Origin: Caulobacterales bacterium
GTDB taxonomy: Bacteria; Pseudomonadota; Alphaproteobacteria; Caulobacterales; Caulobacteraceae
DNA length: 32,925 nt
Reading direction: 5' to 3'
NCBI GenBank assembly: GCA_017302335.1
Contig: JAFLCT010000020.1
Span: forward strand, 1 to 32,925
Within the stretch, counting starts at the first letter, position 1, and every line of letters begins with the position of its first letter. Below are positions 24,231 to 32,136 of the stretch, piece by piece. The position numbers and the translations under genes were made by a program. Below the pieces are notes generated by a model. The model was not told the DNA's origin. It ran no database searches and saw only the letters and a list, made by a program, of their open reading frames with translations.

Positions 24231-25226
24231 TCAGGCGACGTAGCCGGCCTGAATCAGTTCCGAAATATGGACGATCGCCACTGGGCGCCCCTCGTCGACG
24301 ACGAACAGATTGTTGATTCTGTTGGCGGCCAGCCGATCGACGACGTCGCTCATCCGCGCGTCGGGACCCACGGTGATCGGATTGGGACTCATGATGTCCG
24401 CCGCCGTCATGGCCGAAATGTCCTGGGCGAAGGCGCGACGCAAGTCGCCGTCGGTGATCATTCCGGCCAGGGTCCCGTCGCCGCGCAGCACGGCCACGGC
24501 GCCCTTGCGCCCTTCAGTGATGGCGGAAACGACCTCGGCGAAACTGGCCGAGGCCGGCACGCTGGCCGGCGCGGCGTGGTTGTCGCCCATCCATTCGCGC
24601 ACGCTTTGCAGGCTCATGCCCAGCGCCCCGCCCGGATGGTGCAGGCCGAAATCCATGGCCGAGAACTGGCGCCGGTCCATCAGCACCATGGCCAGGGCGT
24701 CACCCAGCGCCAGGGTCATCAGGGTCGAGGTCGTCGGCGCCAGGCCGTTGGGACAAGCCTCGGCCACGCTGGGCATCAGCAGGGTGACGGCCGAGTGGCG
24801 GGCCAGGAAGCTGGACCCCCTCTGGGTCATGCCGATCACCGGAATGCCGTTTCGTTGGCAGAAGATCAGCGGATCGCGCAATTCGCGGCTTTCGCCCGAA
24901 TTCGAAATGGCCAGCAGGGTCGTGTCCGACCGCAACATACCCAGGTCCCCGTGGCTCATCTCGGCCGGATGGACGAAGAAGGCGTTGGTGCCGGTCGACG
25001 CCAGGGTGGCGGCGATCTTGCCGCCGATGTGGCCCGACTTGCCCATGCCGGTCACGACCACATAGCCGGGGCGCGCCAGGATGATGTCGCAGGCCCGCGC
25101 CAGACTGGCGTCGATCGACCGCTCCAGCGCCTCCAGCGCGGCGATGTTCAGTCGCACCACCTCGCGCGCGTGCTCGGTCATGGCCGCGATGGTTTCGGGA
25201 TTCGATGCGGGGATGTCGCCGTTCAT
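24231..25226 (-). CDS. kdsD: KpsF/GutQ-family arabinose-5-phosphate isomerase
   Basis: This isomerase interconverts ribulose 5-phosphate and arabinose 5-phosphate, the precursor of Kdo. With the start at 25226 it has 331 residues, the normal size. Seen: a SIS domain (about 35-200, VVVTGMGKSGHIGGKIAATLASTGTNAFFVHPAEMSHGDLGML, and NSGES for substrate binding) followed by two CBS domains (about 205-330, DIMSPNPITVGPDARMSDVVDRL). An in-frame ATG at 25310 would add 28 residues and leave only 29 bases to the divergent otsB, so the shorter start is preferred, although neither has a strong ribosome site. Its position next to glycosyltransferases and an OPX gene suggests Kdo for a capsule or lipopolysaccharide linkage. 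Confidence 0.92.
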   Translation of the reverse strand: MNGDIPASNPETIAAMTEHAREVVRLNIAALEALERSIDASLARACDIILARPGYVVVTGMGKSGHIGGKIAATLASTGTNAFFVHPAEMSHGDLGMLRSDTTLLAISNSGESRELRDPLIFCQRNGIPVIGMTQRGSSFLARHSAVTLLMPSVAEACPNGLAPTTSTLMTLALGDALAMVLMDRRQFSAMDFGLHHPGGALGMSLQSVREWMGDNHAAPASVPASASFAEVVSAITEGRKGAVAVLRGDGTLAGMITDGDLRRAFAQDISAMTAADIMSPNPITVGPDARMSDVVDRLAANRINNLFVVDEGRPVAIVHISELIQAGYVA

Positions 25227-25339
25227 GCGGGCGAATTGCACCAGGGCGGCCGGTTTCACAACCGGGGCGAATTTTTCTGACAACCTTTGCCGTTCTGGTG
25301 CGTTCTGCATCCTGAACCCCCCGCATCATCGAAGGAACC

Positions 25340-26098
25340 ATGCCGACGCCAGCCGGACACGCCGATCTTTTGCCCCCGCCTTCGCCTGATCTGGACGGCG
25401 TCGCCCTGTTTCTCGACATGGACGGGGTTCTGGCCCCGATCGCGGCGACGCCCGAAGCCGTGGTCGCTCATCCGCGCCGCACGGCGGTGCTGACCGCCTT
25501 GACGCGAAGGCTTGAGGGGCGGCTGGCCATCCTCAGTGGTCGGACGATCGCCGAGATCGACCGCATCGCCGACGGCGCCGTCGCCTCGGTCGCCGGGGTG
25601 CATGGGCTGGAGCGGCGCGAGTTCGGCCAGGTTCGGCGCAGCGTCGCAGACCCCGCCCTGGGCGATGCGGTCGCAGCGTTTCGCGACTTCGCCCGGTCCC
25701 GTCCCGGCGCGCGGGTCGAGGACAAGGGGCTGTCGACCGCATTGCACTATCGCCAGGTTCCCGACCACGCCCACGCCGCCCTGGACCTGGCTCTGGACCT
25801 GGCCGCCGCCACCGGGCTGACGCTCCAGCGCGGCGATATGGTCGTCGAGCTGCGCACCCCCGGCGCCGACAAGGGCGCCGCGTTGCGGGCCTTCATGGCC
25901 CTGGCGCCGTTCGCGGGGGCGACGCCGGTCATGCTGGGCGACGACCTGACCGACGAAGACGCCTTCCGCGCCGCCGCCGACCTTGGCGGTCACGGGGTGC
26001 TGGTCGGTCCGTCGCGACCGACGGCCGCCGCCTGGCGCATCGCCGATCAGAGCCAGGTGCTCGATTGGCTGGAGTCCCTGATCGAGGCGCCGACGTGA
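25340..26098 (+). CDS. otsB: Trehalose-6-phosphate phosphatase
   Basis: OtsB dephosphorylates trehalose 6-phosphate, the second step of trehalose synthesis. It has 252 residues of the HAD superfamily. Seen: LFLDMDGVLAPIAATPEAV with nucleophile Asp26 and Asp28, ILSGRTIAEIDRI (HAD motif 2), VAGVHGLERR (trehalose-phosphatase-type cap region) and MLGDDLTDEDAFRAA (HAD motif 4 acidic pair). AAGGA precedes the ATG. Its stop overlaps the next gene as GTGA (26095-26098), so the three genes of the operon are translationally coupled. I found no GGAAC-N16/17-CGTT site upstream within the available 113 bases. Confidence 0.94.
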   Translation: MPTPAGHADLLPPPSPDLDGVALFLDMDGVLAPIAATPEAVVAHPRRTAVLTALTRRLEGRLAILSGRTIAEIDRIADGAVASVAGVHGLERREFGQVRRSVADPALGDAVAAFRDFARSRPGARVEDKGLSTALHYRQVPDHAHAALDLALDLAAATGLTLQRGDMVVELRTPGADKGAALRAFMALAPFAGATPVMLGDDLTDEDAFRAAADLGGHGVLVGPSRPTAAAWRIADQSQVLDWLESLIEAPT

Positions 26099-27882
26099 CC
26101 CGGCCGAATCTCGATCTCGCCCCCGTCGGCAATTGTGCGATCAGCGCCCTGATCGACCGAGACGGCCGTTATGTCTGGGCCTGCGCCCCGCGCGTCGACG
26201 GCGATCCGGTCTTTTCGGCCCTGATGAACGGCGACGATCCCGAGCACGGCTTCTGGGACGTGCGGATGGAGGGGCTGAGGCACGTCGCCCAGGCCTATGT
26301 CCGCAACACCCCGGTTCTGCGCACCGTCCTGACCGCCGACGACGGGGCCGAGGTCGAGATCCTGGATTTCGCCCCGCGTCATCCTCAGCACAGTCGGACC
26401 TATCGCCCCCTGGCCTTCGGTCGACTGATCCGGCCGCTGCGGGGGACGCCGCGCATCCGGGTGCGGCTGCGGCCTTCGGCGGACTGGGGCGCGCGCCCGG
26501 CTGAACGCACCTCAGGCTCGAACCATGTGCGCTATCTGTGCACCGGGGCGACCTTTCGGCTGACCACGGACTGTCCGGTGTCGCACGTCACCGAAGAACG
26601 GCTGTTCCGACTGGAGCGGCCCTACGCCTTCTTCTTCGGTCCCGACGAGGGTTATGACCAGGATGTCGGCCCCGGCGTTACCGCCTCCCTGGACCGCACG
26701 GTCGCCTATTGGCAGGACTGGGTCAGGAAACTCTATCTTCCGTTGGACTGGCAGGAGGCGGTGATCCGCGCCGCCATCACCCTGAAGCTCTGCGCGCACG
26801 AAGAGACCGGCGCCATCGTCGCGGCCATGACCACCTCGGTGCCGGAATTCCCCGAAAGCGGCCGCAACTGGGACTATCGCTACTGCTGGATTCGCGACGC
26901 CTATTACGTCGTGCGCGCCCTGAACCGGCTGGGCGCCGTGGATATCCTGGAGAACTATCTCGGCTATCTGAGGAACCTGGTCGACGCCTCGGCCGGCGGC
27001 CATGTCCAGCCCGTCTATGGCGTGGGTCTGGAAGAGGACATCGACGAATACATCGTCGAGACGGTTCAGGGTTACCGCGGCATGAAGCCGGTTCGCATCG
27101 GCAATCAGGCGCGCGAGCATCTGCAACATGACGTGTACGGACAGATCGTCCTGCCGCTGGTTCAGAGCTTCTATGACCATCGGCTGCTGCGGCCCGGCTC
27201 CTTGGCCGACTATCATGCGCTGGAGAAGGTCGGCGAGCGCGCCTTCGCCATGCACGACCAGGTCGACGCCGGCCTGTGGGAGTTCCGCACTATCGCCCGG
27301 GTGCACACCTATTCCTCGGTCATGTGCTGGGCGGCCTGCGATCGCCTGGCCAAGGCGGCGGATCACCTGAACCTGCATGAACGCGCCGAGGTCTGGCGCG
27401 GGCGGGCGGACATTATTCGCGCACGGATCGAGGCCGAAGCCTATCTGCCCGATGAAGGCCGTTTCGGCGCCAGCTTCGGCGGGCGCGAACTGGACGCCAG
27501 CCTTCTGCAACTGACCGATCTCGGCTTTCTGGACCCGATGGACCCGCGTCAGGTCGCCACCTTCGACGCCATCGAACGCGATCTGAAGAAGGGACCCTAT
27601 CTGTTCCGCTACGTCGAGCCGGACGACTTCGGCGAGCCGGAGACGGCCTTCAACTTCTGCACCTTCTGGTTCATCGAAGCCCTGCACCAGAACGGCCGCA
27701 CCGACGAGGCGCGCGAAATCTTCGAACAGATGCTGGGCCGCCGCACCCACGCGGGCCTGCTCAGCGAGGACATCGCCGTGGAAACGGATGAACTGTGGGG
27801 CAACTACCCCCAGACCTATTCCCTGGTCGGCATCATCAACTGCGCCGTCCTGTTGAGCCGCTCCTGGACGGACGTGCGATGA
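26095..27882 (+). CDS. Glycoside hydrolase family 15 protein (glucoamylase- or trehalase-like)
   Basis: A 595-residue hydrolase starting at GTG 26095, inside the otsB stop. Seen: the N-terminal domain beginning NLDLAPVGNCAISALIDRDGRYVWAC (typical of bacterial GH15) and the (alpha/alpha)6 barrel with GRNWDYRYCWIRDAYYVVRAL (257-277). The general acid Glu396 lies in AGLWEFR and the general base Glu558 in GLLSEDI, followed by LWGNYPQTYSLVGIINCA. No signal peptide is visible, so it is cytoplasmic. GH15 includes glucoamylases, trehalases and dextranases; the substrate cannot be decided here. The location between otsB and otsA suggests trehalose or a related glucoside. Its stop overlaps the otsA ATG. 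Confidence 0.88.
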   Translation: MTRPNLDLAPVGNCAISALIDRDGRYVWACAPRVDGDPVFSALMNGDDPEHGFWDVRMEGLRHVAQAYVRNTPVLRTVLTADDGAEVEILDFAPRHPQHSRTYRPLAFGRLIRPLRGTPRIRVRLRPSADWGARPAERTSGSNHVRYLCTGATFRLTTDCPVSHVTEERLFRLERPYAFFFGPDEGYDQDVGPGVTASLDRTVAYWQDWVRKLYLPLDWQEAVIRAAITLKLCAHEETGAIVAAMTTSVPEFPESGRNWDYRYCWIRDAYYVVRALNRLGAVDILENYLGYLRNLVDASAGGHVQPVYGVGLEEDIDEYIVETVQGYRGMKPVRIGNQAREHLQHDVYGQIVLPLVQSFYDHRLLRPGSLADYHALEKVGERAFAMHDQVDAGLWEFRTIARVHTYSSVMCWAACDRLAKAADHLNLHERAEVWRGRADIIRARIEAEAYLPDEGRFGASFGGRELDASLLQLTDLGFLDPMDPRQVATFDAIERDLKKGPYLFRYVEPDDFGEPETAFNFCTFWFIEALHQNGRTDEAREIFEQMLGRRTHAGLLSEDIAVETDELWGNYPQTYSLVGIINCAVLLSRSWTDVR

Positions 27883-29297
27883 GCCGCCTGATCGTCGTCT
27901 CCAATCGTGTTTCGGCCCCCGCCGATCCGGCCGCTGGTTCAGCGGGGGGTCTGGCCATGGCCCTGTCGGCGGCGCTGAAGACCTACGACGGCCTGTGGTT
28001 CGGCTGGTCCGGAGAAACGGTCGAGGTCTTCACCGGCGAGCCGAATTTCCAGAACCGCGCGGGCGTGAAGGTGGCCCTGGTCGATCTGGAGGCCCAGGAT
28101 GTCGATGAATATTACAACGGCTACGCCAACAAGACCCTGTGGCCGCTGTTTCACCATCGGGTCGATCTGACCGCCTACGAACGGTCGTACGGCGAGGGTT
28201 ATGAGCGGGTGAACCGGCGCTTCGCCGAGGTTCTGGCGCCGTTGATCCAGCCGGACGATCTGATCTGGATCCACGACTATCACATGATCCCCCTGGCGTG
28301 GGAGCTGCGGCGGTTGGGGATCGCCAACCGGATCGGCTTCTTCCTGCACACGCCGTGGCCCGCGCGGCAGTTGCTGGTCACCCTGCCGCATCACCGGCGG
28401 CTGGTGGAATCGCTGTTCGCCTATGATCTGATCGGCTTCCACACCGAGGAGTGGCTGGATCTGTTTCGCGACTATGTGGTCACCGAGGCGGGCGGCGAGC
28501 TGGACGGGCGCGGCGGGCTGGAGTGTTTCGGCCGCCGACTTCAAACCGGGATATTCCCCATCGGCATCGACGTGGAGGGCTTTCTGAAGGCGTGGAATTC
28601 GGCGGGAGGCGTACGCGCCTACGACCGCATGGTCGCATCCTCGGCCTCGCGCGCCATGGTCGTCGGCGTGGACCGCCTGGATTACTCCAAGGGGTTGGAG
28701 GAGCGGCTGCTGGGGTATGAGCAGTTCTTGCAGGACAATCCGTCGTGGCGCGGCGGCGTCTTTCTGTTGCAGGTCACGCCGATCAGCCGTGACGAGGTCG
28801 AGACCTATCAGGAGATGCGCGCGCGCCTGGACGCCCTGGCCGGGCGGATCAACGGCGAGTTCGCCGAAATGGACTGGCAGCCGATCCGTTATCTGAACCG
28901 CACCTATCGCCGCGATCAGTTGGCGGGCCTGTATCGGGCGGCCCGGGTCGGCCTGGTCACGCCGCTGCGCGACGGCATGAATCTGGTGGCCAAGGAATAT
29001 GTGGCGGCCCAAAGTCCAGAGGACCCCGGCGTGCTGATCCTGTCGCGTTTCGCCGGGGCGGCCGAACAGATGGGCGAGGCCCTGCTGGTCAATCCCTTCA
29101 GTCGCGAAGAATTGTCGGACGCGATCCTCAAGGCCCTGACCATGCCGCTGGCCGAACGTAAGCGGAAATGGGAGGCGCTGATGCAGGTGGTGCGCGACAC
29201 CGACGTGGCCCACTGGCGCGACGCTTTCGTCCGCGCGCTGAAGACTACGCCCGTGACGACCGGCGACGGTCCTTCGACCGCCGCCCATGCCGTCTGA
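27879..29297 (+). CDS. otsA: Trehalose-6-phosphate synthase
   Basis: OtsA joins UDP-glucose and glucose 6-phosphate into trehalose 6-phosphate, a compatible-solute precursor. It has 472 residues in a GT20 GT-B fold. Seen: SRLIVVSNRVSAP start with Arg10, YNGYANKTLWPLFH (79-92), IHDYHMIPLAWELRR (131-145), GFFLHTPWP (153-161), the phosphate-binding VDRLDYSKG (264-272, Arg266 and Lys271) and PLRDGMNLVAKEYVAAQ (362-378, Asp365 and Glu373). The ATG overlaps the GH15 stop as ATGA. In E. coli the order is otsB-otsA without an intervening hydrolase. Confidence 0.96.
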   Translation: MSRLIVVSNRVSAPADPAAGSAGGLAMALSAALKTYDGLWFGWSGETVEVFTGEPNFQNRAGVKVALVDLEAQDVDEYYNGYANKTLWPLFHHRVDLTAYERSYGEGYERVNRRFAEVLAPLIQPDDLIWIHDYHMIPLAWELRRLGIANRIGFFLHTPWPARQLLVTLPHHRRLVESLFAYDLIGFHTEEWLDLFRDYVVTEAGGELDGRGGLECFGRRLQTGIFPIGIDVEGFLKAWNSAGGVRAYDRMVASSASRAMVVGVDRLDYSKGLEERLLGYEQFLQDNPSWRGGVFLLQVTPISRDEVETYQEMRARLDALAGRINGEFAEMDWQPIRYLNRTYRRDQLAGLYRAARVGLVTPLRDGMNLVAKEYVAAQSPEDPGVLILSRFAGAAEQMGEALLVNPFSREELSDAILKALTMPLAERKRKWEALMQVVRDTDVAHWRDAFVRALKTTPVTTGDGPSTAAHAV

Positions 29298-29303
29298 GGA
29301 TCG

Positions 29304-29327
29304 GGCCGCCTGAAGTATCAGGCCGCC
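29304..29327. terminator. Hairpin between convergent otsA and GST genes
   Basis: GGCCGCCTGA (29304-29313) pairs with TCAGGCCGCC (29318-29327) over nine of ten positions with a 4-base loop. There is no clear T tract in either direction. It probably stabilises or ends both transcripts, and it overlaps the stop of the GST gene. Confidence 0.4.
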
Positions 29328-29929
29328 GCCACGTTCGGCGGCGTCCCGTCCTTGGCCTGCGCCCGGGCGCCCGCGGGGCGATTCGAGACCCGTTCCATAT
29401 AGGCGTCGATGACGGCGCTCTCGGGCAGATGCTCCCGGCCCCAGGCCAGGGTCGCGCCGATCATCACGTCGACGGCGGTGAACCGGTCCCCCATCAGATA
29501 CGGTCCCTGGGCCAAGGCGTTCAACAGCCGCGCCACGGCGTCGTCATAGCGTTTGCGGATGTTCGGATCGGTTTCGACCGCGCCGGTGATCTTGCCCCAC
29601 ACGGCCGGCTCCATCTCGCCCGCCGTCCAGGCTAGCCAGGTCAGATAGGTCCCGCGGTCTTTCGAGCCGACTGGCGCGCCCAGCCCGGCCTCGGGATAGA
29701 GGTCGGTCAGATACAGGGCGATGGCCGCCGATTCCGTAATCAGGGCGCCGTCGTGCATCAGGGCCGGAACCTTGCCGTCTGGATGCGGATTGGCCGGGTC
29801 CCGCGCGCCCGACAAGCTCATGGCGCGATAGATGTCGACGTGGCGGATCTCGTAATCGGCCTCCAGCTCCTCCAGCAGCCAGACAATGCGGCTCGAACGC
29901 GACCAGGCGGCGTGAAACAGGGTGAGCAT
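29318..29929 (-). CDS. Glutathione S-transferase
   Basis: A 203-residue cytoplasmic GST with an N-terminal thioredoxin-fold domain (1-80) and a C-terminal helical domain (90-190). Seen: LTLFHAAWSRSSRIVWLLEEL, with the Ser/Arg-rich active-site region, and HPDGKVPALMHDGALITESAAIALYLTDLYP, with the cis-Pro loop (KVPAL) and the glutathione-binding ES pair. The C-terminal part contains ALAQGPYLMGDRFTAVDVMIGATL, the conserved N-capping motif. It has a strong ribosome site (AGGAGGT) just upstream and is divergent from the regulator that starts at 30075, with phased repeats between them (30017-30057). Confidence 0.92.
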   Translation of the reverse strand: MLTLFHAAWSRSSRIVWLLEELEADYEIRHVDIYRAMSLSGARDPANPHPDGKVPALMHDGALITESAAIALYLTDLYPEAGLGAPVGSKDRGTYLTWLAWTAGEMEPAVWGKITGAVETDPNIRKRYDDAVARLLNALAQGPYLMGDRFTAVDVMIGATLAWGREHLPESAVIDAYMERVSNRPAGARAQAKDGTPPNVAAA

Positions 29930-30016
29930 TGTAACCTCCTTTGCTTGTCCTGCCGGTCGGCTCGCGGAGCCTCGCGGCTTGAGGACGATGACGGCCCCTC
30001 GCCGTCGGTGAGAGAT

Positions 30017-30057
30017 TGACTACTGCCACCCTACTGCCAGCATGGTGTCAGCAGTCA
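30017..30057. promoter_or_regulatory. Candidate operator between GST and the YafY/WYL-type regulator
   Basis: TACTGCCA occurs twice (30021-30028 and 30032-30039), one helical turn (11 bases) apart. TGTCAGCA (30046-30053) is its near-inverse, and the sequence 30032-30053 is an imperfect palindrome (16 of 22 positions) around CATG. An outer pair, TGACTACTGCCA (30017-30028) and TGTCAGCAGTCA (30046-30057), pairs at ten of twelve positions. The arrangement sits between the two divergent genes, so the regulator may bind here to control GST and itself. Confidence 0.55.
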
Positions 30058-30074
30058 TCCTCAAGAGTGGCCGA

Positions 30075-30791
30075 ATGAGACGCGCCGACCGCCTGTTCCA
30101 GATCATTCAGGTCCTGCGCCGAGCCTCGCGCCCGGTGACGGCCGACGCCCTGGCGGCCGAGCTGGAGACGTCGAAACGCTCCATCTATCGCGACGTCGCC
30201 GACCTGATGGCTCAGCGGGTGCCGATCCGGGGCGAGGCGGGGATCGGCTATGTGCTGGAGGGCGGCTTCGATATGCCGCCGCTGATGCTGACCTCCGACG
30301 AGATCGAGGCGGCGGTGCTGGGCGCTCAGTGGGTGGCCGGGCGCGGCGATCCGGCCCTTGTCCGCGCCGCCCGCGACCTGATCGCCAAGATCGCCGCCAC
30401 CGTGCCCGAACGTCTGCGCACCGTGGTGCTGGAGCCGGCCGTATCCACGCCCCCGGCCTGGCACAACGCCGTCGAGGGTCTCGACATGGCGCAGGTCCGG
30501 GCGTGGATCCATGCAGGCCGCAAGCTGCGTCTGCGCTATGTCGCCGAGGACGGGTCGGAAACCCAGCGCATCGTCTGGCCCTGTCTGGTCGGCTATCGCG
30601 AGTCCACGCGGCTGCTAGTGGCGTGGTGCGAGACGCGCGAGGACTTCCGCAGCTTCCGCACAGATCGCGTGGCCGAGGCGGACTTCCTTGACGACCGCTA
30701 CCCCGGCCGCCCGGCCCAGCTAAGGGCGCGGTGGTTCAGCCAGATGGAAGATCGCCGCGCCGCCTGGGAGGCGAAGAAGGCGGCTCAGTAG
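30075..30791 (+). CDS. YafY/WYL-type transcriptional regulator
   Basis: A 238-residue DNA-binding protein with an N-terminal helix-turn-helix of the HTH_11/DeoR-like type ([16 protein letters not shown], then [42 protein letters not shown]) and a C-terminal WYL-type domain (about 135-220, [49 protein letters not shown]). The start at 30075 is chosen because the family starts with this MRRADRL segment and because the ATG at 30042 lies inside the candidate operator. It is divergent from the GST gene. Its stop overlaps the convergent thiolase gene by seven bases. Confidence 0.9.
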   Translation: MRRADRLFQIIQVLRRASRPVTADALAAELETSKRSIYRDVADLMAQRVPIRGEAGIGYVLEGGFDMPPLMLTSDEIEAAVLGAQWVAGRGDPALVRAARDLIAKIAATVPERLRTVVLEPAVSTPPAWHNAVEGLDMAQVRAWIHAGRKLRLRYVAEDGSETQRIVWPCLVGYRESTRLLVAWCETREDFRSFRTDRVAEADFLDDRYPGRPAQLRARWFSQMEDRRAAWEAKKAAQ

Positions 30792-31987
30792 ATCTCGAAC
30801 AGACCCGCGGCGCCCATGCCGCCGCCGATGCACATGGTGACGACGCCGTATTTGGCGCCGCGCCGCTTGCCTTCGATCAGCACGTGGCCGGTCATGCGCG
30901 CGCCCGACATACCATAGGGATGGCCGATCGAGATGGCGCCGCCCGAAACGTTCAGCCGGTCATTGGGAATGCCCAGCCGGTCGCGGCAGTACAGAACCTG
31001 GACGGCGAAGGCCTCGTTCAGTTCCCAGATGCCGATGTCGTCGATCGTCAGTCCGTGCCGCTCCAGCAGTTTCGGTACGGCGAAGACCGGGCCGATGCCC
31101 ATCTCGTCCGGCTCGCAGCCCGCCACCGCCATGCCGCGATAGGCGCCCAGCGGCGTCAGCCCCCGCCGTTCGGCGTCCTTGGCCTCCATGATGACGCTGG
31201 CCGAGGCCCCGTCCGACAGTTGCGAGGCGTTGCCGGCGGTGATGAAGCGGCCCTGCTGGATCTCCTCGCCGCCGCCGAAAACCGGTTTCAACGACTGAAG
31301 GCCCTCCAGCGTGGTGTCCGGCCGGTTGCCCTCGTCCTTGGACAGGGTCGTCTCTTTCGCCGACGCCTGGCCGGTGGCCTTGTCCATGACCTGCATGACG
31401 GTGGTCATGGGAACGATCTCGGCGTCCAGCCGCCCTGCGGCCTGGGCCTCGGCGGTGCGGCGTTGGGATTGCAGGGCGTACTCGTCCTGGGCCTCGCGGC
31501 TGACGCCGTAGCGGGCGGCCACCACCTCGGCGGTCTCCAGCATCGACATATAGATGTGCGGAACCCGCGCCAGCAGCGCCTCGTCCTTCATCCGGTACAG
31601 GTTCATGTGCTGGTTCTGGACCAGGGAGATCGATTCCAGCCCGCCGCCGACGGCGACCGTCATGCCGTCGACGGTCACCTGTTTGGCCGCCGTGGCGATG
31701 GCCATCAGGCCCGAGGCGCACTGACGGTCCAGGCTCATGCCGGCCACGGTCACGGGCAGGCCCGCCGCCAGGGCCGCCTGGCGCCCGACATTGGTGCCCG
31801 TCGATCCCTGTTGCAGGGCCGCGCCCATGATCACGTCCTCGACCTGGCCCGGTTCGATCCCGGCGCGTTCGACCGCGTGTCGGATGGCGTGGCCGCCCAG
31901 CGACTGGGCCTGGGTGTCATTGAAGGCGCCGCGATAGGCGCGACCGATCGGCGTGCGGGCGGTGGAGACGATGACGGCTTCGCGCAT
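30785..31987 (-). CDS. Acetyl-CoA C-acyltransferase (thiolase)
   Basis: This 400-residue thiolase cleaves 3-ketoacyl-CoA or condenses acetyl-CoA; degradative beta-oxidation is the more likely role. Seen: nucleophile Cys90 in [35 protein letters not shown], the active-site [17 protein letters not shown] with His356, and [19 protein letters not shown] with Cys386. A GGAG ribosome site lies upstream. It overlaps the regulator 3' end by seven bases. The next gene on the same strand is an SDR with a 149-base gap, which is consistent with lipid catabolism. I see no repeat or hairpin of note in that gap (31988-32136). Confidence 0.94.
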   Translation of the reverse strand: MREAVIVSTARTPIGRAYRGAFNDTQAQSLGGHAIRHAVERAGIEPGQVEDVIMGAALQQGSTGTNVGRQAALAAGLPVTVAGMSLDRQCASGLMAIATAAKQVTVDGMTVAVGGGLESISLVQNQHMNLYRMKDEALLARVPHIYMSMLETAEVVAARYGVSREAQDEYALQSQRRTAEAQAAGRLDAEIVPMTTVMQVMDKATGQASAKETTLSKDEGNRPDTTLEGLQSLKPVFGGGEEIQQGRFITAGNASQLSDGASASVIMEAKDAERRGLTPLGAYRGMAVAGCEPDEMGIGPVFAVPKLLERHGLTIDDIGIWELNEAFAVQVLYCRDRLGIPNDRLNVSGGAISIGHPYGMSGARMTGHVLIEGKRRGAKYGVVTMCIGGGMGAAGLFEIY

Positions 31988-32136
31988 CGGCGATGCTCCA
32001 TTTCTTGTGGCGCCAGCGCTAGACGCGCGGCGTCTCGCGGCTTGAGCGCGGGGGAAGGGTCAACTTAGGCGCCTGACGCGGCGTCAGTGCAATGGTTTCC
32101 AGCCGCGCGCCGCGCCGAAAGGCCGAACCTGGATGG

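Noticed and set aside
25331-25339. GGAAC just before otsB as a stress promoter
   Set aside because: It lies at the ribosome-site position immediately before the ATG and no CGTT follows at 16-17 bases.
26095-27882. Possible loss of the catalytic Glu in GH15 (VYGQ instead of VYGE)
   Set aside because: The Gln at 350 is not the general acid; the acid is Glu396 in LWEFR and the base Glu558 in LLSE, and both are present.
27939-29288. Large minus-strand frame (449 codons) opposite otsA
   Set aside because: It is antisense to an unambiguous otsA and rich in Gln/His/Arg without motif; a GC-rich shadow.
30042-30074. Regulator start at the ATG 30042
   Set aside because: This ATG lies within the palindromic candidate operator, and the conserved family start is at 30075.
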